Positions 1-8,616 of a stretch of DNA of 40,256 nucleotides are shown in pieces. Position numbers and translations under genes: made by a program. Positions within the stretch are counted from its first letter, which is position 1; each line of letters opens with the position of its first letter. Origin of the DNA: RDXT01 sp033765305 (GTDB taxonomy: Bacteria; Bacteroidota; Bacteroidia; J057). Where the stretch lies: the NCBI GenBank assembly GCA_033765305.1, contig JANRID010000035.1:1-40256 (forward strand). The letters run 5' to 3'. The notes under the pieces were generated by a model, which had not been told where the DNA came from, searched no databases, and worked only from the letters and a program-made list of their open reading frames with translations.

Positions 1-2532
1 GACATCGCGGATGCCGCCGGTGGCCCAGCGGACCTGGTAGGGCCCCTGGCCCGATCCGCCGAGCACCTGCGCGCCCGGCCCGAAGCTCCAGATGTAGGTC
101 GCCGAAGCGGCGGCGGAGCCGGTGTAGGTGATCTGCATCACGTCGTCCTCGCAGATCTGGGGCTGCACGGCAAAGGATGCCGTGGGCACAGGGAAGACGG
201 TCACGGTCTGGACCGAAGTGGAGCTGATGCAGCCGTTTTCGGTGACGGTGAGCGTGACAGTCTTGATCCCCGGCGTGGTCCAGACAATGCCGAAGGGCGT
301 GCCGCCCCCGGCGCCCTGGCCGCCGCCGAAGTCCCAGGTGAAGGTTGCCGTGTTCGGATCAGCCGAGCCGGTGTAGATCGCCTGCGCAGCCTGGCCTGCG
401 CACACCTGCGGCGTCACCGAAAAGCCCGATGTCGGAATCGGATTGACCGTCACGGTCCGGAAAGCGGTATCCGATTGGCAGCCATTGCTTTCCACCACCA
501 GCCGTACGGTCTTGGGGCCCGGGGTGCTCCAGCTGACCAGATGCGGGCCGGGGCCGTTCGCGGTGCCGGTGCCGCCGCCGAAATCCCAGAAAAACAGCGA
601 GCCGGGCACAGATGGGCCGCCGTATGAAACCGGGATCGCCTCTCCGGTGCAGGCCTGCGCCGGGCTGATGACGGCAGCCTGCGGCTCCGGCGCGAAGGTG
701 ACCTGCACGGTGTCGTACGCAACGCAGCCGATGGGGTCTGTGGCTTGCAGATAGAATGGAATGATGAACGGAATGGCCGTGCCGTTGTTCAGCACCACAT
801 TCGCCTGGGCCGTAGCCGGGTTGATGGTGCCCGCCCAGCCCTGGCCCAGCGGAGAGGTCCAGGTGTAGGTGTAGCCCGGCAAGGCAGGCGTGCCGATGGT
901 TCCGATGTCGCCGGAACAGAGATACAGATCCGGGCCTGCATCGGCAAGCGCCGCATTGGCCAGCGACAGGCTGCCGCTGTTGGTGGTTACGAAGCCGTTG
1001 GCATCGGTGATGGTGACGGTATAGGGATAGGTGCCGGGGCCAGGATAGGCATGCACGACGACCGGCGCATTGCTGTTCAGGCCGCCGGGGCCGCTCCATT
1101 GATAGGTAAGGGGCGGCGCGGCGCCGCAGGCCAGGGCTTCGAGGCGCACATCATAGCAGTCCAGCCGGGTTTCGAGCAGGAAGGGCGGCAGCGCGCAGCC
1201 GTTGACATTGATGGTGATGGATTGCTGGGTCTGGCCGAGGAGCGGGCAGCCGTCGTCCTGGAGGGTGAGGGTAAATGAATAGACCCCGGTCTGGGTGGGC
1301 ACCCAGGAGAAATGCGCGGAGGGCGGGGCTCCGGCACTGGTGATGGTATCCTGCGCGACCGTGGGCGTGAGCGCATTGGCCAGTTCCCCCGGAACCCCCT
1401 GGTCCCAGGCCAGGACAAAGTTCTGGTTCGGGTCGATGTCGGCAGTCAGGATGTCGAAGGAAAGCTCGCTGCACGCGCAGGCATTGACCGTCAGGCCATT
1501 GGCTGTAGCGCCGGGGCTGAGGTTAGTCAGGCCGGTGATGCTGGGCAGGTTGTTGACCTGGCCCAGGGCGGCGCAGTCGATGACCGTCACCTGCACATCG
1601 CGCGAGACCTGCCCGATCTGGACCCCGTTGCGGTATTCCGTGACATAGACGCATAGCACCCCGACCTCGATCGGCCCGCCGGGGTTGGGGGTGATGGTGA
1701 TGTCCCCGTTGAGGGCGTTGATGGCGACGCTCCAGCCCGGCCCGAGGGGCGCGGTGGCCGAATAGCCCGGCAGATACGGGACGAAAAGCGGCGTGCCAGG
1801 GCCGGCATCCTCGTAGCAGGAGCCGAGCGAATACACCAGCGAGTCGCCATCCGGGTCGGTGGCGCCTTGATTAAAGGTATAAGGCTGCCCGGCGCAGATA
1901 TAGGGTGCGGGGATATTGGAGAACTGGGGCGAATTGTTGCAGGGGGCGAGGGTGGTGTTGATCTGCGTCGTAGCGATGGCCATGCTTTGAAGGCCCGGCT
2001 GGTTGAGGGACGTGATCGCATTGTTGCGGCAGCATTCCTCCCAGCGGATGTTGTACACGTCGCAGGTGGTATTGCAGAAGTTGTAGTCGCGGAAGTAGCG
2101 CACTTCCGATACCCCCCGGATGGGGGAGCTGATGTCAGTGCAGCGGGTCGTGGCGCTGGGGCAGACCGGGGTCACTTCGGCATAGGAAATGAAGCTCCAC
2201 GGAGCGTTGTTGACAGGGGTCGGGGCGCTGCATACCTGCCCAGGCGTATTGGGAACCCCGCCGAAGGAAAACGAGGCGGCAGTCGGCGGCGGCGGCGGAT
2301 CATTGGGCATGAGGGGAAAAAACGGCTGCATGGCCGAGCCGGAGCAGTCGTAATAGGAGGTATGGTAAATCCGGTAATGGCAGCCGTTGGGCAGGCACTC
2401 GTAGGTGATATCGACGCCGAGGTAATGCGTGGCCTGAAGCATGACCGGTGCCATCAGGCAGCACATCAGCAGCCATCCGGCGGGCTGCGGAAAAAGATGG
2501 GGGCGGAGCGGGAGGGTAAATGCAGGCTTCAT
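1..2532 (-). CDS. Secreted PKD-domain protein, N-terminal part (3' end outside window)
   Basis: The reading frame is open from ATG at 2532 to the window edge (844 codons visible, C-terminus missing). The N-terminus is a signal peptide with a hydrophobic run around residues 19-33 ending at LQA, followed by THYLGVDITYEC. The mature start matches the neighbouring plus-strand gene: YRIYHTSYYDCSG, a CNTTCD...ECCRNN cysteine pattern and the DPDGDSLVYSLG motif, so the two are paralogues arranged head to head. Further along are PKD-type repeats with WDFGGG and WSFGPG in place of the usual WDFGDG. Such proteins are exported by Sec and usually then by the type IX secretion system, ending at the cell surface. 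A sorting domain would lie beyond the window, so its presence is unknown. A TACATTTG promoter motif lies at 2579-2586. The ligand and exact role are not known. Confidence 0.85.
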   Translation of the reverse strand, partial: MKPAFTLPLRPHLFPQPAGWLLMCCLMAPVMLQATHYLGVDITYECLPNGCHYRIYHTSYYDCSGSAMQPFFPLMPNDPPPPPTAASFSFGGVPNTPGQVCSAPTPVNNAPWSFISYAEVTPVCPSATTRCTDISSPIRGVSEVRYFRDYNFCNTTCDVYNIRWEECCRNNAITSLNQPGLQSMAIATTQINTTLAPCNNSPQFSNIPAPYICAGQPYTFNQGATDPDGDSLVYSLGSCYEDAGPGTPLFVPYLPGYSATAPLGPGWSVAINALNGDITITPNPGGPIEVGVLCVYVTEYRNGVQIGQVSRDVQVTVIDCAALGQVNNLPSITGLTNLSPGATANGLTVNACACSELSFDILTADIDPNQNFVLAWDQGVPGELANALTPTVAQDTITSAGAPPSAHFSWVPTQTGVYSFTLTLQDDGCPLLGQTQQSITINVNGCALPPFLLETRLDCYDVRLEALACGAAPPLTYQWSGPGGLNSNAPVVVHAYPGPGTYPYTVTITDANGFVTTNSGSLSLANAALADAGPDLYLCSGDIGTIGTPALPGYTYTWTSPLGQGWAGTINPATAQANVVLNNGTAIPFIIPFYLQATDPIGCVAYDTVQVTFAPEPQAAVISPAQACTGEAIPVSYGGPSVPGSLFFWDFGGGTGTANGPGPHLVSWSTPGPKTVRLVVESNGCQSDTAFRTVTVNPIPTSGFSVTPQVCAGQAAQAIYTGSADPNTATFTWDFGGGQGAGGGTPFGIVWTTPGIKTVTLTVTENGCISSTSVQTVTVFPVPTASFAVQPQICEDDVMQITYTGSAAASATYIWSFGPGAQVLGGSGQGPYQVRWATGGIRDV

Positions 2533-2578
2533 TACATATACATTGGGCCAATTCAAATCAATATGCAGGCGGTTCCAA

Positions 2579-2586
2579 CAAATGTA
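2579..2586 (-). promoter_or_regulatory. Bacteroidota -7 promoter motif TACATTTG
   Basis: On the minus strand this is an exact TAnnTTTG match ending 46 nt before the ATG at 2532. No TTG -33 element is seen at the usual spacing, so only the -7 half is supported. Confidence 0.5.
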
Positions 2587-2744
2587 TAATTTTTCCGCTA
2601 TCAGATCAGTACCTGACGCAGGAAAACCCGGCTTGCGCACAGCGTATTGTGCGCAGGTATTCCGTAAAGCCATATTTTCTACCCATTCAACCGTCCGATT
2701 GCCGTGCGAAGCCGATTGCGTTTCGGGGTTACATTTTTTTTCAG

Positions 2745-2752
2745 TAGTTTTG
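2745..2752 (+). promoter_or_regulatory. Bacteroidota -7 promoter motif TAGTTTTG
   Basis: This exact TAnnTTTG match ends 33 nt before the ATG at 2786. A TTTCGG run about 20 nt upstream (2721-2726) is only a weak -33 candidate. Together with the minus-strand motif at 2579 it gives each divergent PKD gene its own promoter. Confidence 0.55.
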
Positions 2753-2785
2753 ACTTTCAGCGTATAACAGCTTGGGAATCCAGTC

Positions 2786-5700
2786 ATGAAGAAACTCTTA
2801 CGCCTCTTTCTCTTCGTGATCCTGTCGGGGTGGCTGCTGCCGGATCTGGCGCATGCTACCCACATCATGGGGGTCGACATTACCTATTCCTGCACCGGCA
2901 GCTGCACGTACAGGATTTTTCACAAGACCTATTACGACTGCACGGGCGGCGCGATGGTGGGTAATGTGCCGGTAAGCACCTCTCCTGCTCCGCCGGCGCC
3001 TGCCGTAGGCTCCTCGTTTCAGATCAACGGCATCGGCGGCCCTTGCACCGCCCCCACGCCGATCTCCGGCTGGGTGTTTCAGAGCTACAGCGAAGTGACA
3101 CCCATCTGTCCGGACCTGCTCAATGCCCCGCCCGGCACGCCCTATCCCACGGGCTGCGACGGCAACCCCGGCCTGAATCCCAACCCGCCGATCAACGGCG
3201 TCGTCGAGGCCGTATATTACATCGACTATTCCTTCTGCAACGCGACCTGCGACCAGTACCTGATCCAATACAACAGCTGCTGCCGCAACGGCGTCATCAG
3301 CTCCATCGACAATCCTGCCGGCCAGGGCCTTACGTCCAGCTCCACCATTGTCGACCTGACCATTACGCCCTGCAACAGCTCGCCGGTCTTCAACAACAAG
3401 CCGGTGCCCTACATCTGCGCAGGCGAGCCCTTTACCTTCAACCAGGGCGCTACGGACCCCGACGGAGACTCGCTTTCCTATGAGCTGGGCGAATGCTTCG
3501 ACGATCCCGGCATCCCGGTGCCCTATCTGCCGGGCTTTACCCCGGAACAGCCGCTGGGCCAGACCTGGAGCATCAGCATCAACCCCCTTACCGGCGACAT
3601 TACCATGACGCCCAACCCCACCGGCAGCGAGGTGGTCGGGGTGATGTGTATCGTGGTCAAGGAATGGCGCAACGGCCAGCTTATCGGCCAGGTGGTGCGC
3701 GATATGCAGATCACCGTGATCGGCAACTGCGCCTCCTCCAACCCGCTTACCGGCGGCGTGCAGAACCTGGTCCTCGGCGCAGACGAGGTGCCGGCCCTCC
3801 CGCTGTCGTACAGCGAGGTGCGCACCTGCGCAGGGGTGGAGATGTGCTTCGACCTGCCGGTAATCAGCCAGGACCCCTCGCTGGATTATACCATTACCTG
3901 GAACCAGAGCATCCCCGGCGCTACCTTCACCGATGCCAACAACCCGGCCATCGTCAATACCATCACAGGCCCCTCGCCTACGGCCCGCTTCTGCTGGACG
4001 CCGCCGGCCAACCTGCCCTCCGGCTCCTACTTCTTCGTGGTGAGCGTGCAGGACGATGCCTGCCCCATTCCGGGCTTCAACCAGTTTACCATCATCATCT
4101 ACGTGGAGGATGTGCTGGCCAGCTCGACCGGGATCGGCGATCCGGTCGGGTGCAATGCGGTCCAGCTCAGTGCGCTGCCGGCATCGACCATTCCCGGCCC
4201 GTACAGCAATATTTTCCCCGTCACCAACTGGACCGGAAACGGCAACCTCGAATTCAACCCCAATACCTCCGACTCCAGCTTCACACATCTCTATCCCGCT
4301 CCGGGCGACTATTTCTTCAATCTCTTTGTGCAGGATACCTTCGGCTGCACGGTGACCATCCCCGGCGTCACAAACCTGCCGACCGGCGCCATCGCCAATG
4401 CAGGCCCCGATGTGACGATCTGCTCCAATTTCAACTTCAACCTTGGCACCCCGGCCATCCCCGGCCAGACCTACCTCTGGTCGCCCGGCACCTTCCTGAG
4501 CAGCACCACGGCCGCGCAGCCTGCCTTCACCTTCCCCAACGACAGCAATACACAGACGGTCTTCAGCTATGTCGTGCAGGTGACCAGCGGGGTGTGCACC
4601 ACCTTCGACTATACGACGGTCTATGTCAATCCGTCGCTCTCGGCGGTGATCCAGCCGGCAGTTTCTGAAATCTGCCCCGGCGATTCGGTTACCCTGACTG
4701 CCATCGGCAACCTGCCCTCCGGCTATACCTATTTGTGGAGCAATGGCGCCACGACGCAGAGCATCACCGTCGCGCCGGACGAGACGACCACCTACTCCGT
4801 CGTGACCTTCAACGGCGGCTGCTCCAGCACCCCGGCCTTTTCGACGGTGTCGGTCAAGGAAGGCCCGCGGGTGCAGATCAGCGGCGATCTGCGGATCTGT
4901 CCCGGTGCCGGCGCCACGCTCACCGCCAATGGCGGCGCCAGCTACATCTGGAGCGCAGGCGGCTTTACCGGCCAGAATCTGACCATTGCCGGGGTGCTGC
5001 AGGATACCACGATCTATGCCATCGCCTTCGATGCCCTGGGCTGTCCCGGTCCGCCGGACTCGATTACGATCCGGCCGTATGCCCAGCCGGTGCCCGATTT
5101 CAGCTCCAGCGTCGTCTGCGAAGATGCCGAAACGGCATTTGCCGATCTGTCCACCATTGCCGAGGGGGCTATCACCCGCTGGAGCTGGACCTTCGGCGCA
5201 GGCGCGTTTTCGCAGGATCAGAATCCTGCCTATACCTTCACTGCGCCGGGCCTGTACAATGTGAAGCTCGCCGTCACGAGCAGCAACGGCTGCCGGGATT
5301 CCCTCACACGCGCCGTGCGCGTGGAAGCGGCGCCGGATGCGGACTTTACCTTTACCAATGCCTGCGAAGGAACCAGCAATACCTTTACCAATACCTCCGT
5401 CATCGAACCGGGTAATACGGTAAGCGGATTTGCCTGGTCCTACGGCGACGGCAGCACCGGCAGCGGCGCCTCGCCCGTCTATACCTATGCCGACTATGGC
5501 TTCTACAACGTGACCCTGACAGCCAGCACGGCATTCGGCTGCTCCGATCAGGTGACGAAGACCGTGTTTGTGCATCCGAATCCGGTGGCGGATTTCCGCG
5601 TCATCAGCGCCTGCGAAGACAGCGTGGTGCTCGCCTCCACCTCGTCTTCGGTGGGCGGCAATCTGGACTACATCAGCCAGCTCTTCTGGGATTTCGGCGA

Positions 5701-7120
5701 TCCGGCATCCGGCATCAGCAACTTCGCCATCGACCTCCAGCCTTCGCACGTGTACGCAGGCCCCGGAACCTACAATATCACCCTCCAGGTCACCACTGCC
5801 AACGGCTGCGCCGACCAGATCACCAAGCCGGTGACGGCCTATCCCTCGCCGGTGGCGGATTTCTCCTACAGCAAGACCTGCGAGACCGACCAGACCGAGT
5901 TTGTCAGCCTGAGCACCAGCGATCCGCGCACGCCGCTTGAATACCGCTACTGGGACTTCGGCGACAGCAGCAGTTCGCAGAGCCCCAGCCCGGTGCACAG
6001 CTACTACGCTACGGCCGGCTCCGGCACGTATACCGTGTACCTGGCTGTGCGCACGACCGCCGGCTGCGTGGATACGGCCTTCAAGCAGGTGGTGATCAAC
6101 CCGCGCCCCTATCCGGAGTTTGCGGCAGATCCGGTCTGTCTGAACGATACGACCCGCTTCCGCAATTTCAGCACCATCGTCTCCGGCCAGATCGTCAGTT
6201 ACCGCTACGACTTCGGCGACGGGCGCAGCTCCGCCGATCCGGATGCACGGCACGTGTACCGGGAGGCCGGCGATGTGATTGCGACGCTGTCGGTGGTATC
6301 GGATTCGGGCTGTTCCAATCAGATCAGTCACGGGGTTCGGGTCTATGAGCTGCCCGTGATCCTGTCGGTGCGCACAGATACCGTCTGCTTCGGCGAACGC
6401 GCACTGCTGGGCGCCATTACCGAGCCTGGCACCCAGGTCCGCTGGTACCAGAGCCTTTCCGACCTCCAGCCTTTCCAGACCTCGTATTCCTACACGACGC
6501 CGGGCCTGCCGGCCGCCACGACCTACTACATCGAGCCGGTCTCCGACAAAGGCTGCGTCAATACCCGCCAGGCGCTTACGGCGCTGGTGTACGAAGCCCA
6601 GCAGCTCGCCATTACGCCTGATTCAGCCGTCGTGGAGCTGCCGCTGGCAGTCGTCAATTTCGCCTACGGGTCCACCATCGGCCTGAGCCGCTGGGAATGG
6701 CAATTCGGCGACGGCTCCGGATCGCAGCTGCCTGAGCCCAGCCATGAGTACCAGTATCCGGGCATCTATGCCGTGAGCCTCCGCGCAGCGGATGTCAATG
6801 GCTGCCCGCTGACGGCAGACGGCAAGGTAGAGGTGAAGAAGCTCGCCGCGGTTCACCTGGCCAGTGCATTTACCCCCAACGGCGACGGCATCAACGATGC
6901 CTACCGCGCCGGGTACTACAATGTGCTCTCCTTCCACATCCGCATCTTCAACCGCTGGGGCCAGCTCGTATTCGAGTCGGCGCAGCCGGATTTCGAGTGG
7001 AACGGCACCGACCTGCAGGGCGCTCCCGTGCAGGAAGGGGTATATGTGTATAAGGTAGAAGCTACCGACCTGGATGGAAATCTGATCAACGACAGCCGGA
7101 CCATTACGGTGCTGCGCTGA
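2786..7120 (+). CDS. Large secreted PKD-repeat protein with T9SS type B (gliding-motility) sorting domain
   Basis: This 1,444-residue protein starts with a signal peptide (MKKLLRLFLFVIL... cleaved near AHA, about residue 24) and a cysteine-rich N-terminal module (THIMGVDITYSC, YYDCTGG, CNATCD, SCCRNG) that it shares with the divergent gene on its left. A DPDGDSLSYELG motif lies near residue 225. At least six PKD-like Ig folds follow, recognised by W-x-W/F-x-FGDG cores near residues 800, 882, 966, 1054, 1138 and 1302. The last ~85 residues (FTPNGDGIND, IFNRWGQLVFES, W-NGTDLQG, EGVYVYKVE) are a classical CHU_C / TIGR04131-type domain, the signal for type IX export and surface attachment. A cell-surface adhesive or structural role is likely from the architecture. 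No enzyme domain is visible. A strong hairpin terminator follows 31 nt after the stop. Confidence 0.93.
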   Translation: MKKLLRLFLFVILSGWLLPDLAHATHIMGVDITYSCTGSCTYRIFHKTYYDCTGGAMVGNVPVSTSPAPPAPAVGSSFQINGIGGPCTAPTPISGWVFQSYSEVTPICPDLLNAPPGTPYPTGCDGNPGLNPNPPINGVVEAVYYIDYSFCNATCDQYLIQYNSCCRNGVISSIDNPAGQGLTSSSTIVDLTITPCNSSPVFNNKPVPYICAGEPFTFNQGATDPDGDSLSYELGECFDDPGIPVPYLPGFTPEQPLGQTWSISINPLTGDITMTPNPTGSEVVGVMCIVVKEWRNGQLIGQVVRDMQITVIGNCASSNPLTGGVQNLVLGADEVPALPLSYSEVRTCAGVEMCFDLPVISQDPSLDYTITWNQSIPGATFTDANNPAIVNTITGPSPTARFCWTPPANLPSGSYFFVVSVQDDACPIPGFNQFTIIIYVEDVLASSTGIGDPVGCNAVQLSALPASTIPGPYSNIFPVTNWTGNGNLEFNPNTSDSSFTHLYPAPGDYFFNLFVQDTFGCTVTIPGVTNLPTGAIANAGPDVTICSNFNFNLGTPAIPGQTYLWSPGTFLSSTTAAQPAFTFPNDSNTQTVFSYVVQVTSGVCTTFDYTTVYVNPSLSAVIQPAVSEICPGDSVTLTAIGNLPSGYTYLWSNGATTQSITVAPDETTTYSVVTFNGGCSSTPAFSTVSVKEGPRVQISGDLRICPGAGATLTANGGASYIWSAGGFTGQNLTIAGVLQDTTIYAIAFDALGCPGPPDSITIRPYAQPVPDFSSSVVCEDAETAFADLSTIAEGAITRWSWTFGAGAFSQDQNPAYTFTAPGLYNVKLAVTSSNGCRDSLTRAVRVEAAPDADFTFTNACEGTSNTFTNTSVIEPGNTVSGFAWSYGDGSTGSGASPVYTYADYGFYNVTLTASTAFGCSDQVTKTVFVHPNPVADFRVISACEDSVVLASTSSSVGGNLDYISQLFWDFGDPASGISNFAIDLQPSHVYAGPGTYNITLQVTTANGCADQITKPVTAYPSPVADFSYSKTCETDQTEFVSLSTSDPRTPLEYRYWDFGDSSSSQSPSPVHSYYATAGSGTYTVYLAVRTTAGCVDTAFKQVVINPRPYPEFAADPVCLNDTTRFRNFSTIVSGQIVSYRYDFGDGRSSADPDARHVYREAGDVIATLSVVSDSGCSNQISHGVRVYELPVILSVRTDTVCFGERALLGAITEPGTQVRWYQSLSDLQPFQTSYSYTTPGLPAATTYYIEPVSDKGCVNTRQALTALVYEAQQLAITPDSAVVELPLAVVNFAYGSTIGLSRWEWQFGDGSGSQLPEPSHEYQYPGIYAVSLRAADVNGCPLTADGKVEVKKLAAVHLASAFTPNGDGINDAYRAGYYNVLSFHIRIFNRWGQLVFESAQPDFEWNGTDLQGAPVQEGVYVYKVEATDLDGNLINDSRTITVLR

Positions 7121-7151
7121 TCTACGTTTTAGTGCACGCTTATATTCATTG

Positions 7152-7181
7152 ACGCCTGCCGGTACGCCCGGCAGGCGTTTT
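7152..7181 (+). terminator. Intrinsic terminator of the PKD gene
   Basis: A perfect 11-bp stem (ACGCCTGCCGG at 7152-7162, its complement at 7168-7178) with a 5-nt loop runs into TTTT. It sits between the convergent ends of the PKD gene and the dimethylformamidase-like gene. The T-run is on the plus-strand side only. Confidence 0.8.
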
Positions 7182-7184
7182 GGC

Positions 7185-8615
7185 TTAGGGGCGCAGGCCG
7201 CGCCGGACGGCATTGAGGACGATCTGCCGGATGCGGGCGTCGTAGGGGATGGCGCCGGTAAACGCCATCGAGCTGACGTTGAACACGATGCCGCCGCCCG
7301 GGTGCGGATAATAGCCCAAATCGGCGCCGCTGCCGGCTTCCCAGGGCAGGGCAGGATCCGGATAGACCTCGCCCCGGCCCTCGCGGGGCGGATTGAGGCC
7401 GGAGGCCAGGGTGCGCCAGCCGGCCGGTGTTCGCGGATACACTTTATCGATTTCCATGCCGGAGGCGGCTCCGGCGCGGCCTTTGCGCAGCAGGCCCAGC
7501 AGCGCCTCCGCCGGGCTGGCATACATATAGGTGTAATCGTACATATCGCTCCGGCTTCCGAACAGATCGCCGGGCCGCAGGCCCGTGCCGGCCCAGAGCC
7601 AGGAGCTGTCCAGGACCTGATACGGCGCGTAGGTATGGAAGCCGAGGTAGATGTACTGCGTGCCGAAAGGCCGGAGCCCCAGCGTATCGGCCTGCTCCCA
7701 GAGGTTCGGAGCGGATTTGTACACCGTCATCTGCTGCGCAGCCGGGTCGAAATGGGTCACCCAGGCTGCTACATTGCCTGCCAGGCAGACGAGCGAGGCC
7801 CCGCGGTCCAGGCAGGCATTCAGGTGCCGGAGCGAGGCTTCGGACCAGTACTCGGCATGGGTGGAAAGCAGCAGCACATCATAGGCCAGCAGCGCGGAGT
7901 CGCCGGCATCGAGATCGTTCATGGAATAGGCGTCGAACGCCAGCCCGGCGCTGTCCAGCAGCTGCGCCAGCGGCAGGTCGCGGCTGGCTGCCTGGTAGTA
8001 CAGCTGGTGGTGCTCCCAGGTGTTGGGAATCCCGGGATCGGAGGCCGGCTGCGGGCGCAGGCGCGAGACCGTATGGGTGTAGTCGCGGGAATAGAGCGAT
8101 TTGCCGCCCCAGGCATTGTAGGCTTCCCAGGTGCTGGTGGAAAAAATCCAGGCAATGCGCCGCTGGGGCCTGCCTGCCGGCAGGATGAACAGGCTGCTCC
8201 GGCGGCGCCGGCCCTGCTGCTCCAGTTCGGCGAGATACCAGCCCGGCGCTGCCGCAGGCAGCGCGCCCTGCCACACCGCCTCCCATCCGCAGCCCTGCAC
8301 GGAGGCATCCGCGCGCAGCGGCTGGTATGGAACCTGCACCGGCATGTCGAGCACCGCCTCGCCGCCTGCGGCGGGATATACCCGGACCCGGGCCGGGCCG
8401 GGGCTGCTGCTGCTGGCAAAGACCCGCAGCGGATCGCCGGGCCGGAGGCTCCAGCGTTCAGTGTAGCATTCGAGATGCGCGGTCCAGCGGTGGCGCCACG
8501 CGAAGAGCTGGCTGCCGTTGGGGAAGAGGTAATGCTGCTGCGCTGCCCAATAGGCGCCGGATGCCGCCAGCACCAGCAGCAAGGCGCTCAGCCGCAGCAG
8601 ATTCCGGCGGCGCAT
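7185..8615 (-). CDS. N,N-dimethylformamidase beta-subunit-like protein, membrane-anchored
   Basis: This 476-residue protein opens with an arginine-rich start and one hydrophobic segment (residues ~7-27), so it is probably exported and stays membrane-anchored. An Ig-like region (~40-150) precedes a large domain with STWEAYNAWGGKSLY, a hallmark of the dimethylformamidase large-subunit C-terminal family, followed by STHAEYWS and LAGNVAAW. That family has a glutaminase-like fold and the founding member hydrolyses dimethylformamide together with a small alpha subunit. No alpha subunit is seen here, so the substrate is unknown and the name is only a family label. It begins 1 bp after the metG stop and is probably translated from the same transcript. 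Confidence 0.75.
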   Translation of the reverse strand: MRRRNLLRLSALLLVLAASGAYWAAQQHYLFPNGSQLFAWRHRWTAHLECYTERWSLRPGDPLRVFASSSSPGPARVRVYPAAGGEAVLDMPVQVPYQPLRADASVQGCGWEAVWQGALPAAAPGWYLAELEQQGRRRRSSLFILPAGRPQRRIAWIFSTSTWEAYNAWGGKSLYSRDYTHTVSRLRPQPASDPGIPNTWEHHQLYYQAASRDLPLAQLLDSAGLAFDAYSMNDLDAGDSALLAYDVLLLSTHAEYWSEASLRHLNACLDRGASLVCLAGNVAAWVTHFDPAAQQMTVYKSAPNLWEQADTLGLRPFGTQYIYLGFHTYAPYQVLDSSWLWAGTGLRPGDLFGSRSDMYDYTYMYASPAEALLGLLRKGRAGAASGMEIDKVYPRTPAGWRTLASGLNPPREGRGEVYPDPALPWEAGSGADLGYYPHPGGGIVFNVSSMAFTGAIPYDARIRQIVLNAVRRGLRP

Positions 8616-8616
8616 G

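Noticed and set aside
2798..6331. Open frame of 1,177 codons antisense to the PKD gene
   Set aside because: Its translation is low-complexity Ala/Gly/Arg/Val/His-rich with no domain, and it mirrors a gene with clear domains. Long antisense frames are expected where third codon positions are GC-rich.
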